From the NCBI GenBank assembly GCA_029851415.1, contig CM056743.1, forward strand, positions 32,256,714 to 32,320,713: a stretch of 64,000 bases of DNA, in the 5' to 3' direction. Below, piece after piece: positions 22,494-34,009 of this stretch (positions are counted from its first letter, which is position 1; every line of letters starts with the position of its first letter). Position numbers and translations under genes: made by a program. The notes below the pieces were generated by a model. That model saw nothing but the letters and a program-made list of their open reading frames with translations, did no database searches and had not been told where the DNA came from. The stretch comes from Eretmocerus hayati. Its lineage: Eukaryota > Arthropoda > Insecta > Hymenoptera > Aphelinidae.

Positions 22494-25400
22494 TCACTGT
22501 AATTCGCCTGCTTCGAGGCGCCTTACTTCCCTCTCTTTCTCCTCTTTGCGGGTCATCGCCAGCTTGATGTATCCGGTGAGTCTATCCCATGTCTCCTGGT
22601 TGCGGAGCAAGTACGGGACGAGATTCTCAGGTGTTAGTTGAGCACCCAGCCATTCATCCAGCTCGGCGCGCTCTCTCCGGGTGTCGCTGCACTTGAACAG
22701 GGCATGTTCGGCGTCATCCCATTCGTCCCCGCATGTCTGACATGCTGGGGTCGTCCTCTTCTTGAACCTGGTTAGATAGGAACCGAAGCAACCATGATCG
22801 CTCAGTGCCTGCGTCGTCCAGTAGTCCATCTCTCCGTGGGTGCGTTCCGCCCACTTGGCTACGTCACGGATCAGCCGGTGCGTCCATCTGCCGTTTGCAA
22901 ATGGCGAATCCCACTCAGTTTGCCAATGCTCAAGGGTGGTTTCCTTCTCGTTGTCGCGGATGATCTCCTCCATCGTCGGAGTGAGTACTCGTTCGGCTCC
23001 GATCAATTTTTGGCGGTCCCAGATCCTCACTCGCTCCGCGACGAGCAAGTGGATGGGCGGAGTACTCGCCAATACGTAAGCCGCATCTCCTGACACAGTG
23101 CGGTAGGCACGGATACTCCTCAGGGCCGCTCTTCGGTGGACAGGCCCCATTCTCTTCTCGATGATGGTCTTCTCTACTCTCTTCCCCCACACGGGTGCAC
23201 CGTACAGCATGATGGAGGTAGTGACGGTGTTGAGAAGTGCGCGCCTCTTTTCCTTGGGTCCTCCGATATTCGGCATAAGCCGCTGGAGCGCCGCACCGAC
23301 CCTGCTCGCCTTCTGGGGGGCTTCCTGGATGTGCTTCTTGAACGACCACTTGTCGTCGAGCCATACACCGAGGTATTTCAGCTCTGTCTTCCGTGGAATC
23401 TCTTGCACGTTGATATAAAACCGGGGTAAGTCAAACTTCCTACGCCTTGTGACCACGATTGCTTCGCACTTCTTGACAGCGAGCTCCAGAAGCCTGCTAA
23501 TCATCCACTCGTAGACTCGGGCCAGCGCTTCGTTCGCGCGTCTACCCAAGAGTTCCTCGTTGTCAGCCCATACTATGAGTCCCGCGTCGTCCGCGAAAGC
23601 CACTATTATCACTCCTTCTGGCAGTTCGATAGACAGTAAGCTGTCATACTGGGTGTTCCAGTTGAACGGCCCGGAGACCGATCCCTGTCCGATTCCGGCG
23701 GACAGTACCCGAATCTCTTGTCCCTCGTCGGTGTCGTACACGAGGGTCCTGTTCCGCAGGTAGTCACTCGTGACGGCTAGTAGATAGGGGGGCACTTTAC
23801 CTGCTTGGGATTGATAGACTCGCTCCCAGCTCGCGCAGTTGAATGCGTTTTTTATGTCCAACGCAATGATGGCACAGAATCCTCCTCTTCCTTGGTATGG
23901 GTTCCCTACCGACGCTTGAACCCGTTCTTGGACCGCCTCGATCGCGTGCACAGTGCTCCGTCCCTTCCGGAACCCGAACTGCATTGGTGATAGCCCACCG
24001 CCTTCTTCGTAGGCTTTTTCCACCCTGTTGAGCACCATCCTCTCGTACATTTTCCCGATATTGTCGAGCATGCTGAGAGGGCGTTGACCTCCTTGACCCT
24101 TAGGTATCAGGACCAGCTTCTGGCGTTTCCACTTGTCCGGGAAAGATCCCGCGCTCAGACAGATGTTGAAGAGGTCGAGGAGTAGATCTGGCTCGTATTT
24201 GAAGACCAGTTTCAGAGCCTCGTTTGGGATGCCATCCAGGCTAGGGGTTTTGCCGTTCGGCATTCTCTTCGCCGCTATGAATAGCTCTTGCATAGTGAAG
24301 AGCGGGATGGGGTCTTCGCTCTCCGTAGGGAATGTAACTCTGGGTTCTCCTGCTGGGAAGAGGTCTTCCACGATGGTGCGCAATGTTGCTGCATCGGTCG
24401 GTGCTGGGTTGCCCTTCCGGGGTCGGACCTTTGACATGACCACGCGATATGGCGTGCCCCAGGGGTCTTCGTTAACCATGTCGCACAGTTCACCCCAGCA
24501 CTTCTCTTTGCTCCTCCGGATGGCTAGAACGAGAGCCTTCTTTGCTTCTTTGTACGCTCTGTCATCTTCCGCCAGCGATGGTCGTTGCAGCTTCCTTGAT
24601 CGCCATGCGGTCCTCCTTTTCTTGTTGCTCGTTCTTCGGAGAGCCTTGATCTCATCGGTGATCCAGTACTCTGGTTTCCTCCAGAAACATGGTGTTTTCC
24701 TGCGAGGCATCGACGCGTCGCAAGCTCTCGTGATGGCGGATGTTACCATCGCCACAGCCTCGTCCGAGGCGGAGTTCATCGGGAGATCTTCGACTGTTTC
24801 TATCGATTCCCGGAATTTTCCCTCGTCCAGCTTCCGTCCCTGCCACCCCGTTGGTCGCGGTCTGCGTGTCGTCTGCCTCTGTCCGTCAGTCCTAAGTCGA
24901 AACCGAATATGTCGATGGTCACTCAGTGTTTCCGTGCCCAGAACTTCCCACGATGTCATACGTCCCATGTGCGACGGGCTCATGAACGTCAGGTCGAGGA
25001 CCGATGATGAACCTCCCTCCCGGGACCGAGTGTCGTGCCGGTAATAGGTGATAACCTCCGTCTCGTTCGCGAGCACTAATTCCAATGCCTCCATGGCATC
25101 AGCGAGTATTACCCCCCGTCTATCGCGCGGCCCCCCGCTCCAAGTCGGTTCCTTGGAGTTGAAATCTCCCGCGATTATAGCTGGGCCCCCCCCATTGCCT
25201 CACATCCTCTTCTAGGTCGTGGAGCTCGTCTTCAAATTCGTGCGTCTTGAGCGACGGCGAGTAGTAGCAGCTGTATACAGCTGTGCCCCCTATGGTCTTT
25301 CGAGCATAACCACGGCCACTAACAGCTGGTTCAGTCTCGCGGATCGCGGGATTCGTGATCTGAATTACAGCGGTCCCCCAGTGATCGAATGTGGAACGGG

Positions 25401-25527
25401 AAAGTTCGCGCTTCCGAGGCGGTTCGGAGATGATCAGAACATCGATACCCCCTTCTTTGGCGGCAGTGTGTAGGAGGTCACAAGCGTCCCCGCTTCTCCT
25501 GAGGTTGGCTTGGATGAAGTTAGCCAT
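22494..25527 (-). pseudogene. R1-clade ORF2: endonuclease and reverse transcriptase, one frameshift
   Basis: It encodes the APE-like nuclease that nicks the target and the reverse transcriptase that copies element RNA. The start ATG at 25527 overlaps the ORF1 stop (ATGGCTAA), an arrangement known in R1 elements. The endonuclease N-terminus shows IQANLRRS and IISEPPRK. Later come GDFNSKEPTW and LSDHRHIRF. The reverse transcriptase has GIPNEALKL, FGFRKGRSTVHAIEAV, LDIKNAFNCASW and the catalytic FADDAGLIVW. The C-terminal finger is CQTCGDEWDDAEHALFKC (C-x2-C-x8-H-x4-C). Length is about 1010 codons, as in R1. The only lesion I see is a one-base shift at a C/G homopolymer near 25,190. It could be a true mutation or an assembly error. 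Confidence 0.85.
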
Positions 25528-26325
25528 TTCTTCCCCCCCTGCGTCTATATGTCGCCCTCGCGTTTTGGTTGGCTGTGCAGTTGCTGGAGCCTGACCTGTG
25601 GTCAGATCTGGTTCCGATAGCCACGCAGCTGAGGCATTTTGGTTTCTCTTTACAGGTAGCGGCGAGGTGTCCTGGTTCACCGCACTGGAAGCAGAGTTTC
25701 GGTTGACGTTCCTCTGCCTTCTCTTTTTTGCAGCCTGAGGCCTTGTGGCCATACTCTAGGTAGTTATAGCAGCGTGGGATGCCTCCCTTCTCGCGGATTC
25801 TCACTCTGCTCCATCCCACCTTAGGTTCCTTCCAGTCCAGGAGGCGGTGAGCGAGCCTCGCTGGGATGGACACAACCGCTGTTTGGGTGCCTCGGGAGCC
25901 GTTTCGCAGGCTCTTGACTGTTATGGCTCCATCCTCGTTTTCTGGTAGGGCCTTCGCGAGGTCCTTCTGCACTTTAGTTTTGTCGACATCGTAGTCGACT
26001 CCGAGAACCTTGAGGGTCATGCTATTTGCGAGGCAGTGGACGGCCCCTTCTTGCCCGACGACTGGTGTCAGAGCCGCTTTGATGGCTGCAGCGTCGGTGC
26101 CCTTCCTCAGTTCAATGAGGATTTGTCCTTCCTGTGTCTTGCGGATGCCCGTGACTTTAGAGCCCACTTCTTCATTAAGGTCATCCGTCTTTATCTTGCG
26201 CAGCATATCTGCGTAGCTTAACCCACCTTGGTTTGCCGTGACGAGAACGGCGTCGGATTTCGCTCTTCTTGGCTTCATCTTTGCCTTCTTTCCAGCGGTG
26301 TCACTTGATCGACCGCTTTTTTTTG
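25520..26325 (-). pseudogene. R1-clade ORF1 (gag-like, zinc knuckles), 5' truncated
   Basis: This is the RNA-binding gag-like protein of the same element. The visible frame has an ATG at 26278 (252 codons) but stays open upstream to the junction near 26,325, so the true N-terminus is missing. R1 ORF1 proteins are usually over 400 residues. Three zinc-binding motifs lie at the C-terminal end. The first, CYNYLEYGHKASGC, lacks its second Cys (Tyr instead). The second, CFQCGEPGHLAATC, is canonical C-x2-C-x4-H-x4-C. The third begins CLSC. Its stop overlaps the ORF2 start. Confidence 0.8.
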
Positions 26326-26390
26326 CCCTCTTTGTATTTCTCTCTCTCTCTCTCTCTTTTTTTTTTTATTTTTTTTTTTTTAAGGTGGTT
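26326..26390. repeat. (GA)n and poly(A) junction between R1 copies B and A
   Basis: On the minus strand copy B ends with a long A-run interrupted by one T, followed by (GA)9 or so, and then copy A begins. The same order (A-run, then GA-rich) marks the 3' end of copy A at 22,060. The tract is therefore both the tail of one element and target-like microsatellite. Confidence 0.85.
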
Positions 26391-28287
26391 AGAGGGCAAA
26401 ATCTGCCTCAGGATCCCTCGGATCCGTCCCCAGACACCGGACTGGTTCAGCTTACGCGGACTACGCATAGCCCACGCAGGCCATACCAGGCGGGACACGG
26501 GTTTGGGTGGGGCCCACCGAGAGGTGGGCCCGGCCGTGTAATATCCCTCTCCCCTCGATGTCCGATACCTAGGGCATCGGGCAATCAAGAAGGAGATCCA
26601 CCTGCATCTACCATCTCATCCCGGAACCGCGTGAGCATTACTTCAGGATGAGCGGCATGTCTCGCGCTCGATTGCGAGCGTTCCTCTTCTCCATCTTCTC
26701 TCTTCGGCCACTTGTCGGCATCTTCTGTCTTCACTCTTCATTGTTCCCTCTCTTTCTTCTTTCTTCTCTCTTCTTTCTTCCATGTTCCCTCTTCAGTGCA
26801 TCAGATTCCTCCTGGAATCATTTGGGCCTCTTCTGTTTCAATCGGCAGAGTCACTGTAATTCGCCTGCTTCGAGGCGCCTTACTTCCCTCTCTTTCTCCT
26901 CTTTGCGGGTCATCACCAGCTTGATGTATCCGGTGAGTCTATCCCATGTCTCCTGGTTGCGGAGTAAGTACGGGACGAGATTCTCGGGTGTTAGTTGAGC
27001 ACCCAGCCATTCATCCAGCTCGGCGCGCTCTCTCCGGGTGTCGCTGCACTTGAACAGGGCATGTTCGGCGTCATCCCATTCATCCCCGCATGACTGACAT
27101 GCTGGGGTCCTCCTCTTCTTGAACCTGGTTAGATAGGAACCGAAGCAACCATGATCGCTCAGTGCCTGCGTCGTCCAGTAGTCCATCTCTCCGTGGGTGC
27201 GTTCCGCCCACTTGGCTACGTCACGGATCAGCCGGTGCGTCCATCTGCCGTTCGCAAATGGCGAATCCCACTCAGTTTGCCAATGCTCAAGGGTGGTTTC
27301 CTTCTCGTTGTCGCGGATAATCTCCTTCATCGTCGGGGTGAGTACTCGTTCGGCTCCGATCACTTTCTGGCGGTCCCAGATCCTCACTCGCTCCGCGACG
27401 AGCAAGTGGATGGGCGGTGTACTCGCCAATACGTAAGCCGCATCTCCTGACACAGTGCGGTAGGCACGGATACTTCTCAGGGCCGCTCTCCGGTGGACAG
27501 GCCCCACCTTCTTCTCGATGATGGTCTTCTCTACTCTCTTTCCCCACACGGGTGCACCGTAGAGCATGATAGAGGTGCTGACGGTGTTGAGAAGTGCGCG
27601 CCTCTTTTCCTTGGGTCCTCCGATATTCGGCATCAGCCGTTGAAGCGCCGCACCAACCCTGCTCGCTTTTTGAGCGGCCTCCTGGATGTGCTTCTTGAAC
27701 GACCACTTGTCGTCAAGCCATACGCCGAGGTATTTCAGCTCTGTCTTGCGTGGGATCTCTTGCCCGTTGATGTAAAAGTGGGGCAAGTCAAACTTCCTGC
27801 GTCTTGTGACCACGATTGCTTCGCACTTCTTGACAGCAAGCTCTAGGAGCCTGCTGATCATCCACTCGTAGACTCGGGCCAGCGCCTCGTTTGCGCGTCT
27901 ACCCAAGAGTTCCTCGTTGTCGGACCAGACTATGAGCCCCGCGTCGTCCGCGAAAGCCACTATTATGACTCCTTCGGGCAGTTCAATAGACAGTAAACTG
28001 TCGTACTGGGTGTTCCAGTTGAACGGCCCGGAAACCGACCCCTGTCCAATTCCGGCGGACAGTTCCCGGATCTCTTGTCCCTCGTCGGTGTCGTACACGA
28101 GTGTCCTGTTCCGCAGATAGTCACTCGTGATGGCTAGTAGATAGGGCGGCACTTTACCTGCTTGGGATTGATAGACTCGCTCCCAGCTCGCGCAGTTGAA
28201 CGCGTTCTTTATGTCCAACGCAATAATGGCACAGAATCCTCCTCTTCCTTGGTATGGGTTCCCTACCGACGCTTGAACCCGCTCTTG

Positions 28288-28289
<2 letters not shown>
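26390..28289 (-). mobile_element. R1-clade non-LTR retrotransposon, copy B (3' half only)
   Basis: A 5'-truncated copy that starts within the reverse transcriptase (at VQERVQAS) immediately after a (GA)n tract on its 5' side. It contains the rest of ORF2 (to 26851), a 3' untranslated region of about 460 bases, an A-run and (GA)n. It is very similar to copy A over the coding part. Its 3' untranslated region is more diverged but shares ACCGCGTGAGCATTACTTCAGGA. It lies head to tail with copy A. Confidence 0.85.
26851..28289 (-). pseudogene. R1-clade ORF2 fragment (reverse transcriptase to C-terminus)
   Basis: About 480 codons without a stop. They include LDIKNAFNCASW, FADDAGLIVWSDN, the thumb region and the C-terminal finger CQSCGDEWDDAEHALFKC. 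The endonuclease and N-terminal reverse transcriptase are absent, so it cannot act alone. The open frame suggests a recent insertion. Differences from copy A are mostly silent or conservative. Confidence 0.9.

Positions 28290-28345
<56 letters not shown>
28290..28345. repeat. (CT)n microsatellite at the 5' edge of R1 copy B
   Basis: An uninterrupted run of about 25 CT dinucleotides directly abuts the truncated 5' end of copy B. It is the third (GA/CT)n tract at an R1 junction in this cluster. Confidence 0.95.
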
Positions 28346-28349
<4 letters not shown>

Positions 28350-28660
28350 TAATTGTAAGTGACCTTCTGTCACCAGACTGAAGAAAAACTGTGATATTTC
28401 CGTGAACCCATGCCCTTTATCTCATTTTCTTTCAAGTGAAATCGTAAAGTGTATGACTAGTCACAATTTGTGATATATCTATCCTTGACCAAATTATTTC
28501 TTAATATGATTCTATCGGAATATTTATTAATTTTATATATATACATAAATGTGACAAATATGAAAATATGTAGGTGTATTTTGTCGTATGACGAATAAAG
28601 GATATCTATCTATCTATCTATCTATCTATCTCTCTCTCTCTCCTTCTCCCTCTCTTTCTC
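28346..28660 (+). mobile_element. 3' end fragment of another non-LTR element with (TATC)n tail
   Basis: An AT-rich non-coding segment ends TTTTGTCGTATGACGAATAAAGG with a poly(A) signal at 28594-28599, followed by (TATC)n and then CT-rich sequence. A polyadenylation signal right before a short tandem tail is typical of 3' ends of RTE- or Jockey-like retrotransposons. No coding part is present. The family assignment is a guess. Confidence 0.45.
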
Positions 28661-28794
28661 CCTCTCTCACTCTCAAAAAGATTCCAGTCGAATCCGACTG
28701 AAAAACATTTGTCGTTGTATTCTACTGTCTATCTTTGAAGAAAAGTCGACGGGTTTGAGTTGGTTCTAGATAAATCGATTCTACGGCAAAAATC

Positions 28795-31700
28795 ATGAAG
28801 TTTGAGTGTAGTGTATGTGGTCGTCATTTTATCGACAAAAGACGTGTGAAAACGTTTGGGGGATCAATATATCGCCATAGTTGTTACCATCAACTCAAGC
28901 AAATCATAGAAACTCAAAGTAGTCCGGAGAGTTAAAAAATCCCCCAGAAGTTTCTGTGAATATTGAGGTGCAATTAGATATACCAGACTGTGATACTGTG
29001 AATCAGGGTTGCCGAGATCCACAATATGTGCCCGATGAACGTCATGAGGCTGTTTACGAGATTCCGTGCGGGGAGCCTCCGCTTGAAAAAGTTAGATTAT
29101 CGTTTGGGAGCTTCAAGAAGACGACTGCTAGGTATTCTTATCGTGTTCTATTCGTGAATCGTGAATTCAAATATTTGTGTACATGGATTCTAACCCCTGT
29201 CCTCTTCGAAAGCTCATCCTTCTCAATTTTTTTCTAATTTCTCAGATTGAAATTGAATGAGTTCCGTTTGATTCCAGATGTTTTATCTGTAAGTCACAGG
29301 TGAACCTGAGAGTTGTTCCGTATGAAGCTATCGCACACTGTTTTTTTGAGCTGAATATAATAATCATCCACGGTACGAGATGTTGCATCCAACATTTCAA
29401 CAAAAACCGTTTAGATTATGACCTATTGTTAGGATTGGAGACTGATTATCAAGACACACTCATGACAGAGGCGGAGGTATCAGAATTCAAAAAATCTCTT
29501 AAAGATCTAGCCGTGAAAGATTCGAAGAAGAAACAAGGTACCTATTTCTCCATTCTGTAGTTATCTCTGCATTCTTGATAAATATTCTCAATGATGGCCC
29601 TGCAATCATTTATTCCTAAGGTCTTTTGGACTTCAATGATCAAGATTTTACTGATCAAGATTTCATCAATCTGACTGGGATATCGAAGCGAGACTTCAAT
29701 CATCTCATTGAAACTTGTCAGAAGAGTAGTCTTTGGGACAAATATAGGAAGGAGTTGTGTTTGAGGAAGTGCATTGCCATCCTGCTGATTAAACTGAGAG
29801 CTAACCTATCCCAAAATTTTCTGAGTACTCTATTTAAAGTGGATCAATCGACTGTATCGAGAATGATGAGAAAAGCTCGCAAGATCCTTATGGACATTTA
29901 CGTCCCTACGCATTTGGGCGAGGGAAACAGCGATTTCCTGTGTGATACTGATAACCAGTATGAACTCTTGAATTCCATTGAACTGATTCGTTCAAAGGTT
30001 TCGTATCAAGTATTTTCATCAGACATGAATAACTGACGAATCTCTGTTCTTCAATAGGAACATCGCACATATCTCGTGAAGACTTTGTGCGGAATCAAAC
30101 CAGACAATTCGCTCAGACGCTACTTGGTACAGAAAACGAAGCTATTCTCATAGCAGATGCTACATACTGTTTCATCCAGAAGAGCGGGAACTATGAATTT
30201 CAAAGGAAAACTTTTTCACCTCATAAAAATCGACCTCTAGTGAAACCGATGACAATTGTTAGTACAACGGGTTATATTTTGGCTGTATTTGGACCTCATT
30301 ACGCCAATGGGAAAAACAATGATTCCAACATACTCGCGGAATTACTGGTGAGTCTTGTCACAGAATCTTCACAATTAAAGTATTCCGTCCAAGATTGGTC
30401 AAGTCTTTCTATCCAACTGAGCACTGAGTGTGAATGAGTGACAGTTGATGAATATGTTTTTATATCGATCGATTGCTCAACGATGTACATATTAGTTTTT
30501 TTCTGGTTTCTGGTCAATCATGATAGAAATCTCATGCTAATGATCTGCGACCATGGATCAAGTCACGAGATTTTTTGATCGTTGATCGAGGATTCAGGGA
30601 CGGGTCGGAATTCTTCAGACTACTAGGACTAAACACCAGAATGACACATTTTCTTGCTAAAAATAAGTCTCAGTACACCACCTCGGAATCAAATGAATCT
30701 CGAATCACCACTTCGATGAGGCATGTAAATTTTTGTTCCTTGAGTTGTGGACCGTATTTCCTAACACTATATTATGTCGACTCACTCAGTCATCTAATTG
30801 CTCATGTGCTTGACTCATCTAATTGCCCTACCCGCCATAATCTGTGACAGTCGTCCCCGTCTTACTAGATCTCACTGTAGAATCAGCGGAATTTCACTGG
30901 TTTAGCCACATGTCATAGATTTTTTAGTGATATGAATGAGTTCTCACTTATATTTCGACGTGATGGGAGCATCTGTCACTGATTGCAGTGAAGAGAGCAT
31001 CCCGTTGAGAATACAGAGATGAACTATCTTGGATTCATCACATCAATGGATACGCTATTCTTTGCAGATGGGTGATTGAGGCTGTGAATGGACTAATTAA
31101 GAAGTGGAAAGCCCTTGGTAGTGTTTTCCCCAATCAGGAAATACCCCATATCGGCGACTATGTGAGGATTATGTGTGCATCGTGCAATGTATTTCGCCCT
31201 CTCCGAGTATTCGAAACATCCAAAGATACACTCCAAGCTGAGAAAATGCTCTAACGTTTGACCAAAATGAATGAATTGCATGACTTAGTAGAACGAAAAA
31301 ACTTGGCAACCAAGAGAGTGATCTGGGAAGAGATAGTGGATACATCCTTGACAGATTTCCCACGGCTGTCGATGAAAGATCTCCAAGATATTACTCTTGG
31401 TATATACCAGGTAACGGAAAGAATCCATGTTCATACAGCCAATTGACTCATTTTTCTTCAATTTCTAACCATCCTCTAATGTATCAGTTAAAACAAGCCA
31501 GTTCGTACACCGATGAACATCTGAGTGATGATGGATTGTATGAGTTGTTCTTCTACAAAGAGGATGCGAAGCTACTCCGGGTCAAAATTCAATCTCGCCA
31601 CACATCATCAAGAGTATATAGTTTGTGGATCCAATATGATCAAGGAGATGAACCTATTAAGGGATGGTATTGTCAGTGTAGAACTGGCGCCAGAACTGTT

Positions 31701-31913
31701 GGCTGTTGTGCACATATTGCATCTGTGCTGTGGTTTCTTGGATATCATCGATATGAAGACGATGGTAGAATTAAAGCGAGACAGAGTTATCGAAATGCCA
31801 TCACCGACGCATTCGATAATGATGAGGAAGAAGAACTGCTGGACGATGACCAACTTTTTGCATCTTTCTCCGCTAATTCGAATGACGAAGATAGCAGTGC
31901 CGATTCCGAATAA
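28795..31913 (+). pseudogene. ISL2EU-type transposase with N-terminal zinc finger and C-terminal SWIM finger; two disabling lesions
   Basis: Seven exons: 28795-29131, 29278-29537, 29621-29917, 30058-30347, 30527-30720, 31068-31410, 31488-31913. With one missing base restored in count only, the total is 2148 bases, about 715 residues. The N-terminus has a CSVCGRHF finger. Next is a C-x2-C...C-x2-H block (CFICK, CCIQHF), then a helix-turn-helix (DQSTVSRMMRKARKIL). The DDE triad is in LIADATYCFIQ, LIVDRGFRDG and WVIEAVNGLIKKW. IGDYVRIMCASCNVFRP follows. The C-terminal SWIM finger is WYCQCRTGARTVGCCAHI, then an acidic tail. Lesions: a one-base deletion near 28,932 and an in-frame TAA at 31252. 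Introns 3 and 5 begin GC instead of GT. Confidence 0.8.
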
Positions 31914-32199
31914 AAAAGACTTTTGATGAGACTTGAATCCTGTATCAATCAAAGTTCAAACTATTATTAATCTTAGTGAACATGTCATAGAGTTCAAAAA
32001 GATGGGGCCTAGGCACATGTATCTCAATTCTAGAAGAACTCCATGGAGCAAAGACAGTTCATTCATAACGAAGGTGTGTAAGGCTTCGCGTAATCGCGCT
32101 GTCGATACAGTTTTTCAATGCTCACCTAGTCGTGAATGGTGCCTAGGTATGTATGCTCTAAGACCAAAATGAAACAGAATGCACGAACTTAATTTGCAT
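31914..32199. other. 3' region of the transposase gene up to the right inverted repeat
   Basis: About 290 bases without a gene. I see no clear poly(A) signal. Confidence 0.4.
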
Positions 32200-33199
32200 G
32201 ACTTCCGGAGGGTTATGTTATCCGATAGTTCCATGTGTCTACTGTCCTCGTGATTCCAGGTAGCACGTTGAATATGGGGATGATCATTGCAAGGGGTATC
32301 ACATAACCATTGCCACTGCCTATTGCATCTCGTGACTCAATATATTAGTCATTCATGACATTTCGCATCCCCAAACACAGAACGGAGTGATGAACAGGGC
32401 CGAAACATCGTAGCTGAGCGGGAAAAGTGTCGTTATTGCATTAAAAACGCAATAACTTGATATAGGTTAGCTCTACGGCAAAAATTTTTTTTCTTCATTC
32501 AAAAGTATAGGAAAAAAGCAATCTTTTAAGGCTGAAATATGAGGGGAGTTGCATTTTAATTTTTCGAGCTTTTGCGAGTTTAAAGTGCTCAAATCGTATT
32601 TTTGGCCCTTCCTTGCGTTATTAATCGAAGGGAAAGGGTTTTTTCGGAAAAATGACGAGAATGAGAAATGTGTATTTTCTGGAGATCTTTCGAAACTTTT
32701 TACTCATTTTTCCCTATATTGACGTTTCAAGGCCTAAAAATGCAGAAAATACCATTTTTCACACTTTTTGATTGACTGAGGCTTTGTCAGTAATGTTGGG
32801 CTCATAAAATCAATGATTCTGTAAGAAAAATTGAAAATGAACAACTTCTAACCCCAGCAATTTGTCGCTAAACCTCTCCATTTCCGATTAAATCGCCATC
32901 TTAGCTCAAGAGTCACGGAAATTCTAGAAATAACACGATTTTTAACCCACTAGCCCATCGTTCCCCTTCACCAAAGTGTACAGAAAAGTTGTATCTTTCG
33001 ATGGACAACAACATCCCATTAGAATTAGCCAGGGTGATGTACATAGTTTCGAGCTGTGAACCAAAAATGGCGTTCCCAATGTATTTTAAATGGGGAGGTT
33101 ATGCGCTACTACGGCTTTTGAGGTCAGTTTCGATGGGAATGGAACTTTTGGGGCCAAAACTTTTGGAGCAGATTCCGGCCTATATGCATAAGGTCCTTT
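32200..33199 (+). repeat. Right terminal inverted repeat of the ISL2EU-type transposon
   Basis: Inverted copy of 20459-21501. It begins GACTTCCGGAGGGTTATGTT and ends CCTATATGCATAAGGTCCTTT. Frames within it are not genes. Confidence 0.85.
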
Positions 33200-33203
33200 G
33201 TAT

Positions 33204-34009
33204 GATGTACACTACCACTCATAAGTTCGTGAACGGTGAACGCACGTTTAGCCTCACTTCGAGAAGCAATATCTCACACCCTATGCATCGTAGGACAATT
33301 CTGAAAAAAGCATCTTGAAGAGCTAAGTAAATGCTAACTTTTTAGAGGTTCCAATGATCTCTATCGTTCACCTCAAAGGCACTAGATGCTGGTGAAGAGT
33401 TAGAGATTTACGAAAATTTTAACTTTCATTGATACACCTGCAGTTTTGCTGCAAATGAAGATACGGCAATTCTGCAAACGGCATCTTGTAGAGAAGAAGA
33501 AATGCTACGTGCAACTATCCTTCGGTTATTCTTCACGTTCCACGTGCGAGAACGTACGAGCTGTCAAAACACCCAAAATGAAAGTTTTTGCCGGTTTTCG
33601 CCGTTTTCCATGCCGATGCCGTTGAAAAATCATCATTTCGGATATTTTGACAGCTGGTACGTTCTCCCATGCGGAACAGAAAAAATCATAAAAAAATGGT
33701 TATCCATATTATTTTTTCTGCTCTACAAGAGGCCGTTTGCGAAATTAACGTATCTTTATTTAGGGCAAAATTGCAGGTGTATCAATGAAAGTGGAAATTT
33801 TCGTAGATTGCTAACTTTTGACCAGCATCTAGTACCTTTGAGATGAACGATAGAGATCATTGGAACCAATCAAAAGTTGGCATTTTTCCTGCTCTTTAAG
33901 ATGCTTTTCTCAGAATCGTCTTACGATGCATAGAGTTTGAGATATCGTTTCTTGAAGTGAGGCTGAACGTGCGTCCACCGTTCACAAATTTATGAGTGGT
34001 AGAGTACAT
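33204..34009. mobile_element. Foldback element of about 806 bases, almost wholly palindromic
   Basis: Arms of about 380 bases pair from ATGTACACTACCACTCATAA on the left to the complement on the right, with a spacer of about 60 bases near 33,600. No transposase. It sits next to the right end of the ISL2EU transposon and may have inserted beside it. Confidence 0.8.

Larger units (their letters stand above)
22063..26325 (-). mobile_element. R1-clade non-LTR retrotransposon, copy A (nearly full coding capacity, 5' truncated in ORF1)
   Basis: Read on the minus strand it runs ORF1 remnant, ORF2, a 3' untranslated region of about 420 bases, then an A-run and a GA-rich tract. The 5' end starts inside ORF1, directly after the GA/A-rich tail of copy B, and the ORF1 frame is open right up to that junction. 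Gene order, the zinc-knuckle ORF1, an APE-type endonuclease plus reverse transcriptase, and a C-terminal C-C-H-C finger without RNase H fit the R1 clade. It is nested in the ISL2EU transposon. Confidence 0.8.
20459..33199 (+). mobile_element. ISL2EU-type DNA transposon with 1-kb terminal inverted repeats, interrupted by R1 elements
   Basis: The left arm (20459-21501) and right arm (32200-33199) are inverted copies, starting AAAGGACCTTATGCATATAGG. The left arm has an extra 45-50 bases near its outer end. The transposase gene (28795-31913) lies just inside the right arm. The left interior is occupied by R1-clade retrotransposons (22.07-28.29 kb) flanked by microsatellite. Without those insertions the element would be about 6.5 kb. 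I could not define a target duplication with certainty. Confidence 0.7.

Noticed and set aside
22794..25044. Long plus-strand open frames over the R1 element
   Set aside because: They are antisense shadows of ORF2, which has clear reverse transcriptase and endonuclease motifs on the minus strand.
31072..31254. Start of a separate small gene after the transposase
   Set aside because: The frame continues past the TAA in the same phase into conserved transposase sequence, so it is one gene with a nonsense codon.
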